Assembly: GCA_038143955.1 (NCBI GenBank)
Contig: JAYQMT010000005.1
Location: 248,001-312,000, forward strand
Length of the DNA stretch: 64,000 bases
Origin: Porticoccus sp038143955
Lineage (GTDB): Bacteria > Pseudomonadota > Gammaproteobacteria > Pseudomonadales > Porticoccaceae
Direction: 5' to 3'
Shown: one piece after another, positions 30,258-40,048 of the stretch
Position numbering within the stretch: the first letter of the stretch is position 1
Layout of the letters: every line of letters starts with the position of its first letter
Notes under the pieces: model-generated
The model's input: only the letters and a program-made list of their open reading frames with translations
Database searches by the model: none
Told to the model about the DNA's origin: nothing
Made by a program: the position numbers and the translations under genes

Positions 30258-31037
30258 ATGCGGACTTTTTCAATGGAAATATTTAAACCAAACTGGCCAG
30301 CTCCTGAAAATGTGTTTGCATTTTTTACTACAAGAATAGGTGGCGTTTCTTCTGGTCCTTGGAGTGCTAATAACTTAAGTTTTAATGTAGGGGATAAACT
30401 GGAGTCTGTTCAGAGGAACTGGGAGTTGTTATCAAAAAAAATTAGTTTACCCTCGCCCCCTCAGCTTCTCGAACAGATTCATGGTGTAGATATAGTTAAA
30501 GCTGAGTGTAATGGGTCTACAAAAATTGGTGATGGTTCTTATTCTAATAGAGCTGGAGTAGTCTGTGCTATAACAACAGCAGACTGCTTACCAGTATTAA
30601 TTTGTAATACTCAAGGATCTCTAGTTGCATCAGTCCATGTAGGTTGGAGAGGTTTATCCGCAGGGATAATCAGTAATTTAATTGAGAATCTCAGAGTTCC
30701 TGCTAAAGATTTAATGGTTTATTTAGGGCCCGCCATAAGTCAACAAAATTTTGAGGTTGGCCCAGAGGTAAGAGAAATATTTCTTAGAAAGTGCATTAAT
30801 ATTGACATTAGAAAAAAAATAAACTCATGCTTTCTTAAAATATACAAAAACAAAATAGATCATAATAATAAATGGAAAGCTGATCTATATAATCTGACAA
30901 AAATCTATTTTAATGAATATGGAATTTTTGAGATTTATGGTGGAAATCTATGTACCTATAAAGATTCTGAGAATTTTTATTCATATCGACGAGATGGAGT
31001 TACCGGCAGAATGGCAAGCCTAATATGGTTTTCTTAA
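30258..31037 (+). CDS. pgeF: Peptidoglycan editing factor PgeF (YfiH, laccase-domain)
   Basis: The 259-residue protein belongs to the YfiH family, which hydrolyses wrongly incorporated L-Ser from cytoplasmic peptidoglycan precursors; older annotations call it polyphenol oxidase. The metal-site residues are in QIHGVDIV, TTADCLPVL and SVHVGWRGL, and SYRRDGVTGRMASLIW is the standard ending. A second in-frame ATG at 30273 gives a start nearer to that of E. coli. It is 31 bases behind rluD, the conserved pair. Confidence 0.92.
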   Translation: MRTFSMEIFKPNWPAPENVFAFFTTRIGGVSSGPWSANNLSFNVGDKLESVQRNWELLSKKISLPSPPQLLEQIHGVDIVKAECNGSTKIGDGSYSNRAGVVCAITTADCLPVLICNTQGSLVASVHVGWRGLSAGIISNLIENLRVPAKDLMVYLGPAISQQNFEVGPEVREIFLRKCINIDIRKKINSCFLKIYKNKIDHNNKWKADLYNLTKIYFNEYGIFEIYGGNLCTYKDSENFYSYRRDGVTGRMASLIWFS

Positions 31038-31183
31038 TAATTAAAAACTATATTTTATTAACTTTCGCTTACCAAAAACACCTGATTTTATTGACTAAAT
31101 ACGATTTACACTCTAAAGTTCAATTTTCAGTGGTAATAGTCTTAGTTGCCACAAACTGGCTCCTTTGCCAGCTTGCTAGGTAA
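31025..31183 (+). CDS. Candidate ilv leader peptide frame, Val/Leu/Ile-rich
   Basis: An open frame runs from an ATG overlapping the end of pgeF to TAA at 31181-31183. Its last 17 codons, which could start independently at GTG 31130, encode VVIVLVATNWLLCQLAR, nine of 17 being branched-chain. The stop codon lies inside one arm of a stem in the structured leader before ilvI. This is the layout of an attenuation leader peptide. No good ribosome site is seen, and AT-rich DNA favours Ile/Leu codons by chance, so this is a proposal only. Confidence 0.35.
   Translation: MVFLIIKNYILLTFAYQKHLILLTKYDLHSKVQFSVVIVLVATNWLLCQLAR
31091..31119 (+). promoter_or_regulatory. Candidate promoter of the ilv operon
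   Basis: TTGACT at 31091-31096 and TAAAGT at 31114-31119, separated by 17 bases, form a fair sigma-70 promoter. Transcription from about 31126 would give a leader of some 240 bases before ilvI. It would place the GTG at 31130 almost at the 5' end. Confidence 0.4.
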
Positions 31184-31227
31184 ACGTAAACAGCGTTTGC
31201 TGGGCGTCCAGAGCAGATTTGTTTACC
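31156..31227 (+). promoter_or_regulatory. Structured 5' leader of ilvI-ilvH-ilvC
   Basis: The 326 bases between pgeF and ilvI hold a run richer in GC than its surroundings. CTGGC/GCCAG (31156-31160, 31167-31171) forms one hairpin. GGTAAAC (31179-31185) pairs perfectly with GTTTACC (31221-31227), enclosing a hairpin of TTTGCT with AGCAGA (31196-31217). Further on CTGTG-ATGT-CACAG forms another hairpin before a T-rich stretch, and TTGC/TAAG pair with CTTA/GCAA near the ribosome site. I see no classical terminator with a tight T-run. Confidence 0.45.
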
Positions 31228-31363
31228 AATGAATCTGAGGTGCTGATCATATTTTCAGTTGCCATGTTGCACTAAGCATAACTGTGATGTCACAGCCGTA
31301 TACTTTTATTTTTCTTAGCAAGCTTCTTTAGGAGAGGTCTATTAACTTAAGGGGTTTATAAAA

Positions 31364-33106
31364 GTGGAGCTTTTGTCTGGTGGTGAAATAGTTGTTCGTG
31401 CACTCAAGGATGCAGGTGTTAAGTATGTTTGGGGTTATCCAGGTGGTGCGGCATTACATATTTATGATGCACTTTTTCAACAAAAAGATGTTGAACATAT
31501 ACTTGTAAGGCACGAGCAAGGCGCAGTTCATGCAGCTGATGGACATTCACGTTCTACTGGAGATGTAGGTGCAGTTCTGGTAACTTCTGGTCCTGGCGCC
31601 ACAAATGCAATCACTGGTATTGCTACTGCCTATATGGATTCTATTCCTATGGTAGTAATATCTGGACAGGTGCCTCGTGATAAAATCGGTCAAGACGCTT
31701 TTCAGGAAACTGATATGGTAGGAATTTCTAGGCCTATAGTTAAGCATAGTTTTTTAGTCATGGATGCATCAGAAATCGCAGTTGTCATTGCTAAAGCTTT
31801 TTATATTGCAAAAACAGGTCGACCGGGACCAGTTATTGTTGATATACCAAAAGATGTCACAGCCCCAGAACACCGCATACCTTATGAATACCCAGAAAAA
31901 ATAAAGATACGCTCTTATCACCCCACCACCAAAGGTCATGCTGGTCAAGTCAAAAGAGCAGTAAAGGCTTTACTGGCAGCTAAGAGGCCAGTTATTTATA
32001 GTGGTGGCGGGGCTATTTTGGGTGATGCCTCCGCTGAACTAACGGAACTAACTAGACTATTAAATTTTCCTATAACAAACACTTTGATGGGGCTTGGCGC
32101 TTACCCTGGAAATGACACGCAATTTTTAGGTATGCTGGGAATGCATGGCACTGTAGAAGCAAATAATGCTATGCATGAGGCTGACGTTATTTTTGCAGTG
32201 GGTGCTCGATTTGATGATCGAGTAACTAATACCCCCGAGTAAATTTTGTCCATCGGCAAAAATAATACATATAGATGTAGATCCTACATCTATTTCTAAA
32301 ACTGTAAATATAGATATTCCAATTGTTGGTGTATGCAGCACTATATTAAGACAGATGATAGAGGAAATTAAGACCACTAAGGATACAACGGATAAGATTG
32401 CAATTTCCGATTGGTGGTCGAAAATTAATGATTGGAGAGAACGTCATGGGATATATACTGAACCACGACATGAGCCAAGCTCTGGAAATATTATTAAACC
32501 GCAGGATGTCATTAGAAGTCTTTATAAAGCAACAAATGGCGATGCTTTCATCACTTCGGATGTAGGCCAACACCAAATGTTTGCTGCGCAATATTATTTA
32601 TTTGATAAACCTCGTCGTTGGATTAATTCCGGTGGACTTGGAACTATGGGTTTTGGTTTGCCTGCAGCTATGGGTGTGCAACTAGCCCATCCTAATGCAG
32701 TAGTAGCATGTGTTACGGGCGAAGAAGGAGTATACAGATGTGCATCCAAGAGCTGTCTACTTGTTTGCAGTATGGGTTTCCAATCAAGATAATTAGTTTA
32801 AATAATCAAGCTCTTGGTATGGTTCGTCAGTGGCAAGATATGCAATATAGCGGACGATATTCATCAAGTTTATATGAAGACTCCCTACCAGATTTTGTAA
32901 AGCTGGCTGAATCGTTTGGACACGTAGGGATGCGTGTTTCAAATTTTGATGAACTGGATGATAAAATGGAAGAGTGTTTCGCCTTAAAAGACCGTGTTGT
33001 CTTTATGGATATCAATGTCGACCGAAATGAGCATGTCTATCCAATGCTCATTGCGCCAAATGGTTCGATGAAAGATATGAAGTTGAGCAAAACGGAGCGT
33101 ACCTGA
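31364..33106 (+). CDS. ilvI: Acetolactate synthase large subunit (two frameshifts)
   Basis: This thiamine-diphosphate enzyme condenses pyruvate with pyruvate or 2-oxobutyrate, the first common step to Val, Leu and Ile. VWGYPGGAALHIYDAL and the catalytic Glu in LVRHEQGAVHAADG start the protein. A five-C run at 32232-32236 has one base too many; corrected it reads NTPSKFCPSAKIIHIDVDP. A second break at 32721-32730 lies in the cofactor motif, where removing two bases gives TGEGSIQMCIQELS. The restored length is about 579 residues (E. coli IlvI 574), ending in LSKTERT. The start is a GTG at 31364 after AAGGGG. Its stop overlaps the ilvH start. Confidence 0.95.
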
Positions 33107-33608
33107 TGAGACATATAATTTCAGTTTTAATGGAAAATGAGCCTGGTGCCTTGTCTAGAGTCGTCGGGTTATTTTCTCAAAGGGGTTATAATATTGATAC
33201 ACTGACTGTTGCGCCCACTAATGACTTAACTTTATCTCGGTTGACCCTTACGACACACGGCAGTGATCAAATCATCGAGCAGATAACAAAACATCTAAAT
33301 AAGCTAATAGATGTTGTGAAAGTTATTGACCTAACAGATGGCCCTCACCTTGAAAGGAAATTATGTTAGTTAAGGTTAGGGCAAATGAAGCTCAAAGGGC
33401 AGAAATTAATCATTGTGTTGATGTTTTTAGAGGACAAATAGTGGATGTCAACACTAATACTTATACTCTTCAAGTTGTAGGTAGTAGTGATAAAAACGAT
33501 GCATTTATAGAAGCTATTGATTATGCGGATATTCTCGAGTTAGTTCGATCCGGGGTTTCTGGATTGTCTCGTGGCGAAAAAAGTACTGAAGGTATAATCA
33601 ATTTGTAG
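33106..33608 (+). CDS. ilvH: Acetolactate synthase small regulatory subunit (frameshift near 33363)
   Basis: The regulatory partner of IlvI, carrying an N-terminal ACT domain that binds valine for feedback inhibition (MRHIISVLMENEPGALSRVVGLFSQRGYNI). The frame breaks after HLERKL; one extra A at about 33363 joins it to MLVKVRANEAQRAEI, as in E. coli IlvH. The restored protein has 167 residues (E. coli 163) and ends with SGVSGLSRGEK. The start overlaps the ilvI stop (TGATG), a sign of coupled synthesis of the two subunits. Confidence 0.94.
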
Positions 33609-33676
33609 TACCATTTTTGTAATAGTGTCATTACTAGCACAACTAATTACGATATAAAAAATTATAGGATATAAAC

Positions 33677-34693
33677 ATGCAAGTTTCTTACGATAAAGAT
33701 TGTAACCTTTCTATTATTCAGGGCATGAAAGTGTCAATTATTGGATATGGCTCACAAGGACATGCACATGCCCTGAATCTCAAAGATTCTGGTGTTGATG
33801 TCACTGTTGGACTACGAGATGGTTCAGCCTCAACTGCTAAAGCGAAAAAAGCTGGATTAACTGTAAGAAGTGTGGCAGCCGCTGTTGCTGGAGCAGATTT
33901 GGTTATGATACTTACTCCAGATGAATTTCAATCTCATCTTTATAAAGATGAGATTGAGCCAAATCTGAAACAGGGGGCTACTATGGCTTTTGCTCATGGT
34001 TTTGCGATTCACTACAATCAAGTTGTCCCTCGAACAGATCTAGACGTTATCATGATCGCCCCAAAAGCTCCAGGTCATACAGTGCGGAATGAATTCACTA
34101 AAGGCGGCGGTATTCCCGATTTAGTTGCAATTTTTCAAGATGCTTCAGGTAGGGCTAGAGATGTTGCTATGTCTTACGCCTCTGGTATCGGGGGTGGGCG
34201 AACAGGAATTATAGAAACTACATTTAAGGATGAGACAGAAACAGATCTATTTGGCGAACAAGCAGTTCTTTGTGGTGGAGCTGTAGAGCTAGTAAAAGCT
34301 GGTTTTGAAACACTTGTAGAGGCTGGATATGCCCCTGAGATGGCTTATTTTGAGTGTCTTCATGAGTTAAAACTAATTGTTGATCTTATGTATGAAGGCG
34401 GTATAGCTAATATGAATTATTCCATATCTAATAATGCAGAGTATGGTGAGTATGTTACCGGTCCAGAAATTATTAATGAACAATCACGAGCAGCAATGAA
34501 AACTGCTCTTAAACGTATCCAGAATGGCGAATATGCAAAAATGTTTGTTACAGAAGGAGCAATGAATTATCCATCTATGACAGCATATCGACGTAATAAC
34601 GCAGTACATCCTATTGAGCAAACGGGTGCTAAGTTACGCTCTATGATGCCGTGGATTACTGCTAATCAGCTGGTTGATAAAGATAAGAACTAA
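33677..34693 (+). CDS. ilvC: Ketol-acid reductoisomerase, class I
   Basis: IlvC rearranges and reduces acetolactate or acetohydroxybutyrate with NADPH. The 338-residue length shows the short class I form rather than the long E. coli type. The Rossmann motif GYGSQGHAHALNL is at about residues 23-35, AHGFAIHYNQV and DLFGEQAVLCGG carry the metal and substrate residues. It is 68 bases behind ilvH and closed by a strong terminator, so ilvI-ilvH-ilvC form one unit. Confidence 0.97.
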   Translation: MQVSYDKDCNLSIIQGMKVSIIGYGSQGHAHALNLKDSGVDVTVGLRDGSASTAKAKKAGLTVRSVAAAVAGADLVMILTPDEFQSHLYKDEIEPNLKQGATMAFAHGFAIHYNQVVPRTDLDVIMIAPKAPGHTVRNEFTKGGGIPDLVAIFQDASGRARDVAMSYASGIGGGRTGIIETTFKDETETDLFGEQAVLCGGAVELVKAGFETLVEAGYAPEMAYFECLHELKLIVDLMYEGGIANMNYSISNNAEYGEYVTGPEIINEQSRAAMKTALKRIQNGEYAKMFVTEGAMNYPSMTAYRRNNAVHPIEQTGAKLRSMMPWITANQLVDKDKN

Positions 34694-34713
34694 GCGTTCC
34701 AAGTTAGTATGCA

Positions 34714-34738
34714 AACCGCGCTAAGGCGCGGTTTTTTT
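34714..34738 (+). terminator. Rho-independent terminator after ilvC
   Basis: AACCGCGC (34714-34721) pairs perfectly with GCGCGGTT (34726-34733) around TAAG, followed by five more T. It ends the ilv unit and isolates pssA-leuA. Confidence 0.93.
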
Positions 34739-34865
34739 ATCCCAATACTAAATTTTAGTATAATATTGCTTTCAATATAATGAATTGTATGGAAAAAGTA
34801 ATAATTGAGAGATAATCAAACTCAATAACACTATAAAAAATTTATCTTATAGTGAAGGAATTATT

Positions 34866-35666
34866 ATGACTGACACTGAAGGTCAAAAAAAAATATCTAA
34901 CGCTAATGAATCATCTTCACCGGATAAAGATGAAAATTCAACTTCTGAGAATTTAAGATTCAGGCGCAAAGGAGTTTATCTTCTACCGAACCTCTTTACG
35001 ACAGGTGCTATGTTTTCTGGATTTTATGCAATTCTAGCTGGCATGGATGGAAAATTCGATGCTGCTTGTATAGCCATTTTTATTGCAATGATATTTGATG
35101 TTCTTGATGGAACTGTGGCGCGTATGACAAACACATCTAGTGATTTCGGCCTACAATATGACAGTCTTTCCGATATGGTTTCTTTTGGTATTGCCCCCGC
35201 TGTACTTGCTTTTAGCTGGATACTTAATGAAGTAGGTAGGATTGGTTGGGCTGCTGCATTTATATATGCCTCATGTGCAGCACTGAGACTCGCAAGGTTC
35301 AATAGTCAGGTTGACTCTTCTCCAAAGAATTATTTCGTGGGAATTCCAAGCCCAGCTGCGGCTGCTCTGATAGCATCTATGATTTGGTGTAGCTATGAAA
35401 TTGTCATAACAAATCAATTAGCATTTTTAGTAGCAATCACAACAGCATTATCTGGATTACTAATGGTATCTAATTTTCATTATCGTAGCTTGAAGGAGGT
35501 CGACCTCAAAGGAAAAGTACCTTTTGTAGTTATTTTTTCTGTAGTGATGAGCCTAATTGTGGTTACAATTGATCCCCCTAGAATATTATTTATTTTTGCT
35601 CTGATATATGGTTTCTCTGCTCCAGCTTTGTGGATAAAGAGTAAATTTTACAAACCTAAGGTTTAG
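34866..35666 (+). CDS. pssA: CDP-diacylglycerol-serine O-phosphatidyltransferase
   Basis: A multi-pass CDP-alcohol phosphatidyltransferase that makes phosphatidylserine, the precursor of phosphatidylethanolamine. The catalytic motif DGTVARMTNTSSDFGLQYDS, then LSDMVSFGIAPA, follows the DG-x2-AR-x8-G-x3-D-x3-D pattern. The first 35 residues are polar and cytoplasmic, then LLPNLFTTGAMFSGFYAI begins the membrane part. At 266 residues it is the integral-membrane type, not the peripheral enterobacterial enzyme. It sits between ilvC and leuA, as in pseudomonads. Confidence 0.93.
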   Translation: MTDTEGQKKISNANESSSPDKDENSTSENLRFRRKGVYLLPNLFTTGAMFSGFYAILAGMDGKFDAACIAIFIAMIFDVLDGTVARMTNTSSDFGLQYDSLSDMVSFGIAPAVLAFSWILNEVGRIGWAAAFIYASCAALRLARFNSQVDSSPKNYFVGIPSPAAAALIASMIWCSYEIVITNQLAFLVAITTALSGLLMVSNFHYRSLKEVDLKGKVPFVVIFSVVMSLIVVTIDPPRILFIFALIYGFSAPALWIKSKFYKPKV

Positions 35667-35667
35667 C

Positions 35668-37214
35668 ATGAAAAAAGAAAAACTCATTATTTTTGATACG
35701 ACATTGCGTGATGGAGAGCAAAGCCCCGGGGCCTCTATGACCAGTGATGAAAAACTGCGAATAGCTAAGGCTTTAGAGAAACTAAAAGTCGATGTTATTG
35801 AAGCTGGGTTTGCTGTTTCTAGTCCAGGTGATTTTGCATCGGTCAAATCTATTGCTGAAACCATCAAAGATAGCACAGTGTGTAGCCTTTCTCGTGCAAT
35901 AATTGCCGACATAGAGAGCTCTGCAAAAGCACTAAGCGGAGCATATTCGGGTCGTATACATACTTTTATCGCAACATCACCTATTCATATGAAATATAAG
36001 TTGCAGATGAATCCTGAACAGGTCTTAGAGCAGGCTGTAAAAGCTGTACGATGCGCTAGAAATCTAATGGACGACGTTGAATTCTCTTTAGAAGATGCTA
36101 GTCGATCTGACTTTGACTATATGTGTCGAATTATTGAGGGTGTCATTGACGCAGGCGCCACAACTATTAATATTCCCGATACTGTGGGTTACGGTTTCCC
36201 CCAAGAGTATGGTGATATCATTGGACGATTAATTAGAAATATTCCTAATTCAGATAAAGCAATTTTTTCAGTACACTGCCATAATGATCTTGGTTTAGCA
36301 GCCTCTAATTCTCTAGCAGCAGTAATGCAAGGGCCCGTCAAATAGAATGTACTATTAATGGTCTGGGCGAGCGTGCTGGTAATGCAGCACTTGAAGAAGT
36401 TGTAATGGCAGTAAAAACAAGGAAAGATATTTTTCCTGTAGAAACATGCATTGAAACCACTCATATCGCAGCAACTTCACGCTTAGTTTCGAGTATCACA
36501 GGCTTCCCTGTCCAACCTAATAAAGCAATTGTCGGTGCTAATGCCTTTGCTCATGAGTCTGGAATTCATCAAGATGGTGTTTTGAAGTTCCGAGAAACTT
36601 ATGAAATTATGAGCGCACAAGATATAGGTTTGCAAACAAATAAAATCGTACTAGGCAAGCTCTCTGGTCGCGCAGCTTTTGTTGCACGTCTCGAAGAGCT
36701 GGGCACTCATTTTAAAAATAAAGACGCATTGAATCAGGCTTTCTCAAGATTTAAGGACCTAGCTGATAAAAAAAGAGAAATATATGATGAAGATCTTCAG
36801 GCTCTTGTTTCAGACACTCAGCTAGATGAATCCGATGGCGATCTTATAACATTGAAGTCACTGGAAGTACTTTCAAAAACAGGTCAGCCGCCGTTTGCTT
36901 CACTCATGCTTATGCATAAGGGCGAGCTGTATGATTCATCGTCTGGAGGAGATGGTCCTATTGATGCAGCATTTAAGGCTATAGAAAAATTAGTCAAAAG
37001 TGATACACAACTGAAACTCTATTCAGTTAATGCGATTACCGCTGGAACAGACTCTCTTGGTGAGGTTACTGTCCGCTTGGAAAAAGCAGGGCGTATTGTT
37101 AACGGACAAGGAGCTGATACCGACATAATAGTTGCTAGTGTGAAAGCTTATTTGCACGCATTAAATTTGATACAAAATCCAGATCGTCTTCATCCTCAGC
37201 TAGATGGCGTATAA
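35668..37214 (+). CDS. leuA: 2-isopropylmalate synthase (frameshift at 36331-36333)
   Basis: LeuA condenses 2-oxoisovalerate with acetyl-CoA, the first leucine-specific step. FDTTLRDGEQSPGASM opens the TIM-barrel, with GYGFPQEYGDIIG and SVHCHNDLGLA later, and a C-terminal allosteric domain for leucine from about residue 390. The frame breaks at GGG (36331-36333); a fourth G restores MQGARQIECTINGLGERAGN. The joined length is 515 residues (E. coli 523). It starts two bases after pssA. With ilvI-ilvH-ilvC it gives most of the branched-chain amino acid pathway in one place. Confidence 0.95.
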
Positions 37215-37224
37215 GGGAGACGTC

Positions 37225-37863
37225 ATGCATATAGAGTTACGCAATTGGTTTCTTTATAATTTAGAGATATCGCAGTATTTATCTAAAACAAAATTACCTG
37301 ATAATGCTCAGTCAGAAGAAGATAGTATTAATAATTCTTCAAAGAAGCTGATACGAGTAAAAAATATAAAAAATAAACATATTTTAAACAGTATACTTGA
37401 GCCTGCTAATTTAAGGTTTGCATTCTGGCAACCAAGCGAAAACCTGATAATCTTCAATGAAATGAACCAAGATATTTTGCCCGGCAATGATGTATCTGAA
37501 TTGCTCGCTAATATCCTGAGCTCTATAGGATATTTGCCAGACAGTTTGCCAGAGCTTAGGGTAATCGATTTTCCAGTCGGTGTTGAAGGCGCACAAGCTA
37601 TAGCTGAGCCCTCAAAAATGCTTTCAGATTTTATCGATACCCGCGTCAAAGAAGGTAATACATGTTTAATCTTACTGATGGGAAAGACAGTATTTGATGT
37701 ATTTTCTACATCTAATTTATCTTACTCAGATCTTCTAGGTAAAAAAATAAATATAAATAATGAATACAAAGCGTTAATACTCCAGAGTTTACAGGAAAAC
37801 CTTCGTAGCTCCATAGCAAAACTAGGAACCTGGAAAGCCATCAAATCATTAATTATAAAATAA
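37225..37863 (+). CDS. Unrecognised protein before rimI; possible DNA polymerase III psi subunit
   Basis: A 212-residue soluble protein with no motif I can name. I choose the ATG at 37225 because AAGGGAG stands directly before it; an in-frame ATG at 37204 overlaps leuA. The position immediately upstream of rimI, with prfC beyond, is that of holD in E. coli and of the much longer psi gene in Pseudomonas. The C-terminal half (TCLILLMGKTVFDVF, then LRSSIAKLGTWKAIKSL) could be a nucleotide-hydrolase-like fold as reported for psi. Assignment rests mainly on context. Confidence 0.5.
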   Translation: MHIELRNWFLYNLEISQYLSKTKLPDNAQSEEDSINNSSKKLIRVKNIKNKHILNSILEPANLRFAFWQPSENLIIFNEMNQDILPGNDVSELLANILSSIGYLPDSLPELRVIDFPVGVEGAQAIAEPSKMLSDFIDTRVKEGNTCLILLMGKTVFDVFSTSNLSYSDLLGKKININNEYKALILQSLQENLRSSIAKLGTWKAIKSLIIK

Positions 37864-37889
37864 ATATAGTTATCTATTAGGTGTGACCT

Positions 37890-38336
37890 TTGAACTTAAA
37901 CCATGTGAATATTCGTCCAATGTCTTTAATTGACATTAATGAGGTAAGTTATATTGAAAAAATAGCTACCCCTTATCCTTGGCGTAAAAGTCAATTTACT
38001 GACAGCCATAAAAAGCACACTTGTTTGATTATGGCTATAGGGAGTTCTATTATAGGTTATGTGATTTATAATACTGTTGTTGACGATGCTGAAGTATTAA
38101 ATATAGCGATTCATCCTGAATATCAACATAAGGGATATGGACGATATTTATTGGAGTATTTAATTTCAGTTTTACCAAAGAGTACAAAAAGATTTTTTCT
38201 TGAGGTTAGAATCACCAATACTAATGCTATTAATTTATATGAGGATATTGGTTTTGTTGCGATATGTGAAAGAAAGAATTACTACTCTAGTGCATCAAAA
38301 ACAGAGGATGCCATATTAATGGCAATTGAGTTTTAA
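37890..38336 (+). CDS. rimI: Ribosomal protein S18-alanine N-acetyltransferase
   Basis: A 148-residue GNAT acetyltransferase. The acetyl-CoA loop is in IHPEYQHKGYGRYLLEYLI (Q/R-x-x-G-x-G/A pattern), followed by FLEVRITNTNAINLYEDIGF and the RKNYY segment typical of RimI. RimI acetylates the N-terminal Ala of S18, whose gene rpsR is at 49.6 kb here and indeed codes for MAR after the start. The start is a TTG at 37890. It follows the psi-like gene and precedes prfC. Confidence 0.9.
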   Translation: MNLNHVNIRPMSLIDINEVSYIEKIATPYPWRKSQFTDSHKKHTCLIMAIGSSIIGYVIYNTVVDDAEVLNIAIHPEYQHKGYGRYLLEYLISVLPKSTKRFFLEVRITNTNAINLYEDIGFVAICERKNYYSSASKTEDAILMAIEF

Positions 38337-38439
38337 CACAGAAAAAAAGAGCTCATGAAAAGATATCTATTAGTTAGTCATGAGATATTTCATCTGTTTT
38401 AATTCATTAAATGATTGTTTTTAAGCTAAGGAAAAAAAA

Positions 38440-40025
38440 ATGTCGTCAAATTTTATCTCTGAGCAGATAAAGCTTAGGAGAACCTTTGCTATTATTTCTC
38501 ATCCTGACGCAGGGAAAACTACTATTACTGAAAAACTTTTATTGTTTGGAAAACTTATTCAAGTTGCAGGTACTATTAAAAGCAAAAAAAGTGGAAGGCA
38601 TGTGACATCTGATTGGATGCAAATGGAAAAAGATAGAGGTATTTCTGTTACTTCTTCTGTGATGCAGTTTCCATACAGAGATTGTATAGTGAACCTTTTA
38701 GATACCCCGGGACATGAAGATTTTTCTGAAGATACCTATAGGACACTTACAGCTGTAGATTCTGCACTTATGGTTATTGACGGAGCAAAAGGTGTTGAGC
38801 AAAGAACTATTAAGTTGATGGAGGTTTGTCGTTTAAGAGATACACCAATAATTTCTTTTATTAATAAAATGGATAGAGAGATACGTGATCCAGTAGATCT
38901 TCTTGATGAAATAGAACAAGTATTAAAAATTTCCTGTGCTCCAATGAATTGGCCAATTGGTTGCGGAAAAAATTTCAATGGCATTTATGATTTTCAATCA
39001 GATATTATTCATGTATATAAATCAGGTCAAGGAGCGATTATCCCTGAAGATGAACAAATCCATGGTTTATATTCTGATGAAGCAACTAAATTCTTAGGTC
39101 ATAGATCGAAAGAAATAAGAGATGAGATAGAGCTTGTATCTGGGGCCACTAATAGCTTTGAAACTGATCTATATTTGAGTGGAAAATTAACTCCTGTTTT
39201 TTTTGGAACAGCACTATCGAACTTTGGTATACGTGAGATGCTAAATATTTTTGTTCAGAAGGCTCCACCCCTCTATCAAGGTCAGCATTAGAGAGAGATG
39301 TTGCCGCAAATGAAGAAAAAATTTTCTGGTTTTGTATTTAAGATACAAGCAAATATGGATCCAAAGCATCGAGATCGAATAGCTTTTTTACGAATATGTT
39401 CCGGGAAATATACTAAGGGTATGAGGATACACCATGTAAGACAAAAAAAAGATTTGCGTATATCTGATGCCGTTGGTTTTAAAGCTGGGGAAAGAGTCTC
39501 TCTTGATGAGGCAATAGCTGGCGATATTATTGGTCTGCATAACCATGGAACTATCCAGATAGGCGATACCTTTACTACTGGAGAGGACCTAAAGTTTACT
39601 GGCATCCCTTATTTTTCTCCGGAACTTTTTAGGCGTATTAGGCTTCTTGATCCGTTAAAAATGAAACAGTTAAAAAAAGGGATCAAGCAATTATCCGAGG
39701 AGGGCAGCACCCAGGTATTTTTTCCCGTGAATAACAATGACATAATCGTTGGTGCAGTTGGGCAACTGCAATTTGATGTTGTAAAGTTTAGACTGATGGA
39801 CGAGTACGGTGTAGATGCAGTTTATGAGCCAATAAATATATATACAGCTAGATGGATAGAATCAGATAATATAAAAAAAATAGAAGAAATAAAAAGAAAA
39901 TTTCTGATGGTATCGCCCTAGACGGCGGGGGACATTTAGCATACTTGGCTTCAACTAGAGTCAATTTATCTCTTACAGAGGAAAGGTATCCAGAAATACA
40001 ATTTGCAACGACAAGAGAACTTTAA
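38440..40025 (+). CDS. prfC: Peptide chain release factor 3 (three frameshifts)
   Basis: RF3 is the GTPase that recycles RF1 and RF2 after termination. The G domain has SHPDAGKTT, DTPGHEDFSEDTYRTL and NKMDRE. Three one-base corrections rebuild the protein: one more C in 39268-39271 (APPPLSRSALERD), one fewer A in 39316-39321 (ANEEKFSGFVFKIQANMD), and one more A in 39897-39900 (KRKISDGIALDGG). The corrected stop is at 40025 after EIQFATTREL. The joined length is 528 residues, against 529 in E. coli. Three lesions in 650 bases are the densest damage in a clear housekeeping gene here. Confidence 0.93.
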
Positions 40026-40048
40026 TATTGGTCAAGCTGGCTCTTTAG

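Noticed and set aside
31275..31290. CTGTGATGTCACAG as a CRP or FNR operator before ilvI
   Set aside because: The half-sites TGTGA and TCACA are only two bases apart, while CRP sites need six; it fits better as a leader hairpin.
31038..31363. tRNA or other stable RNA in the GC-richer gap before ilvI
   Set aside because: No T-loop GTTCGA-type signature, no cloverleaf and no match to a stable RNA that I know; the stems fit an mRNA leader better.
38440..40025. Programmed frameshifting in prfC
   Set aside because: Programmed shifts are known for prfB, not prfC, and here three shifts of both signs are needed, which fits sequence errors.
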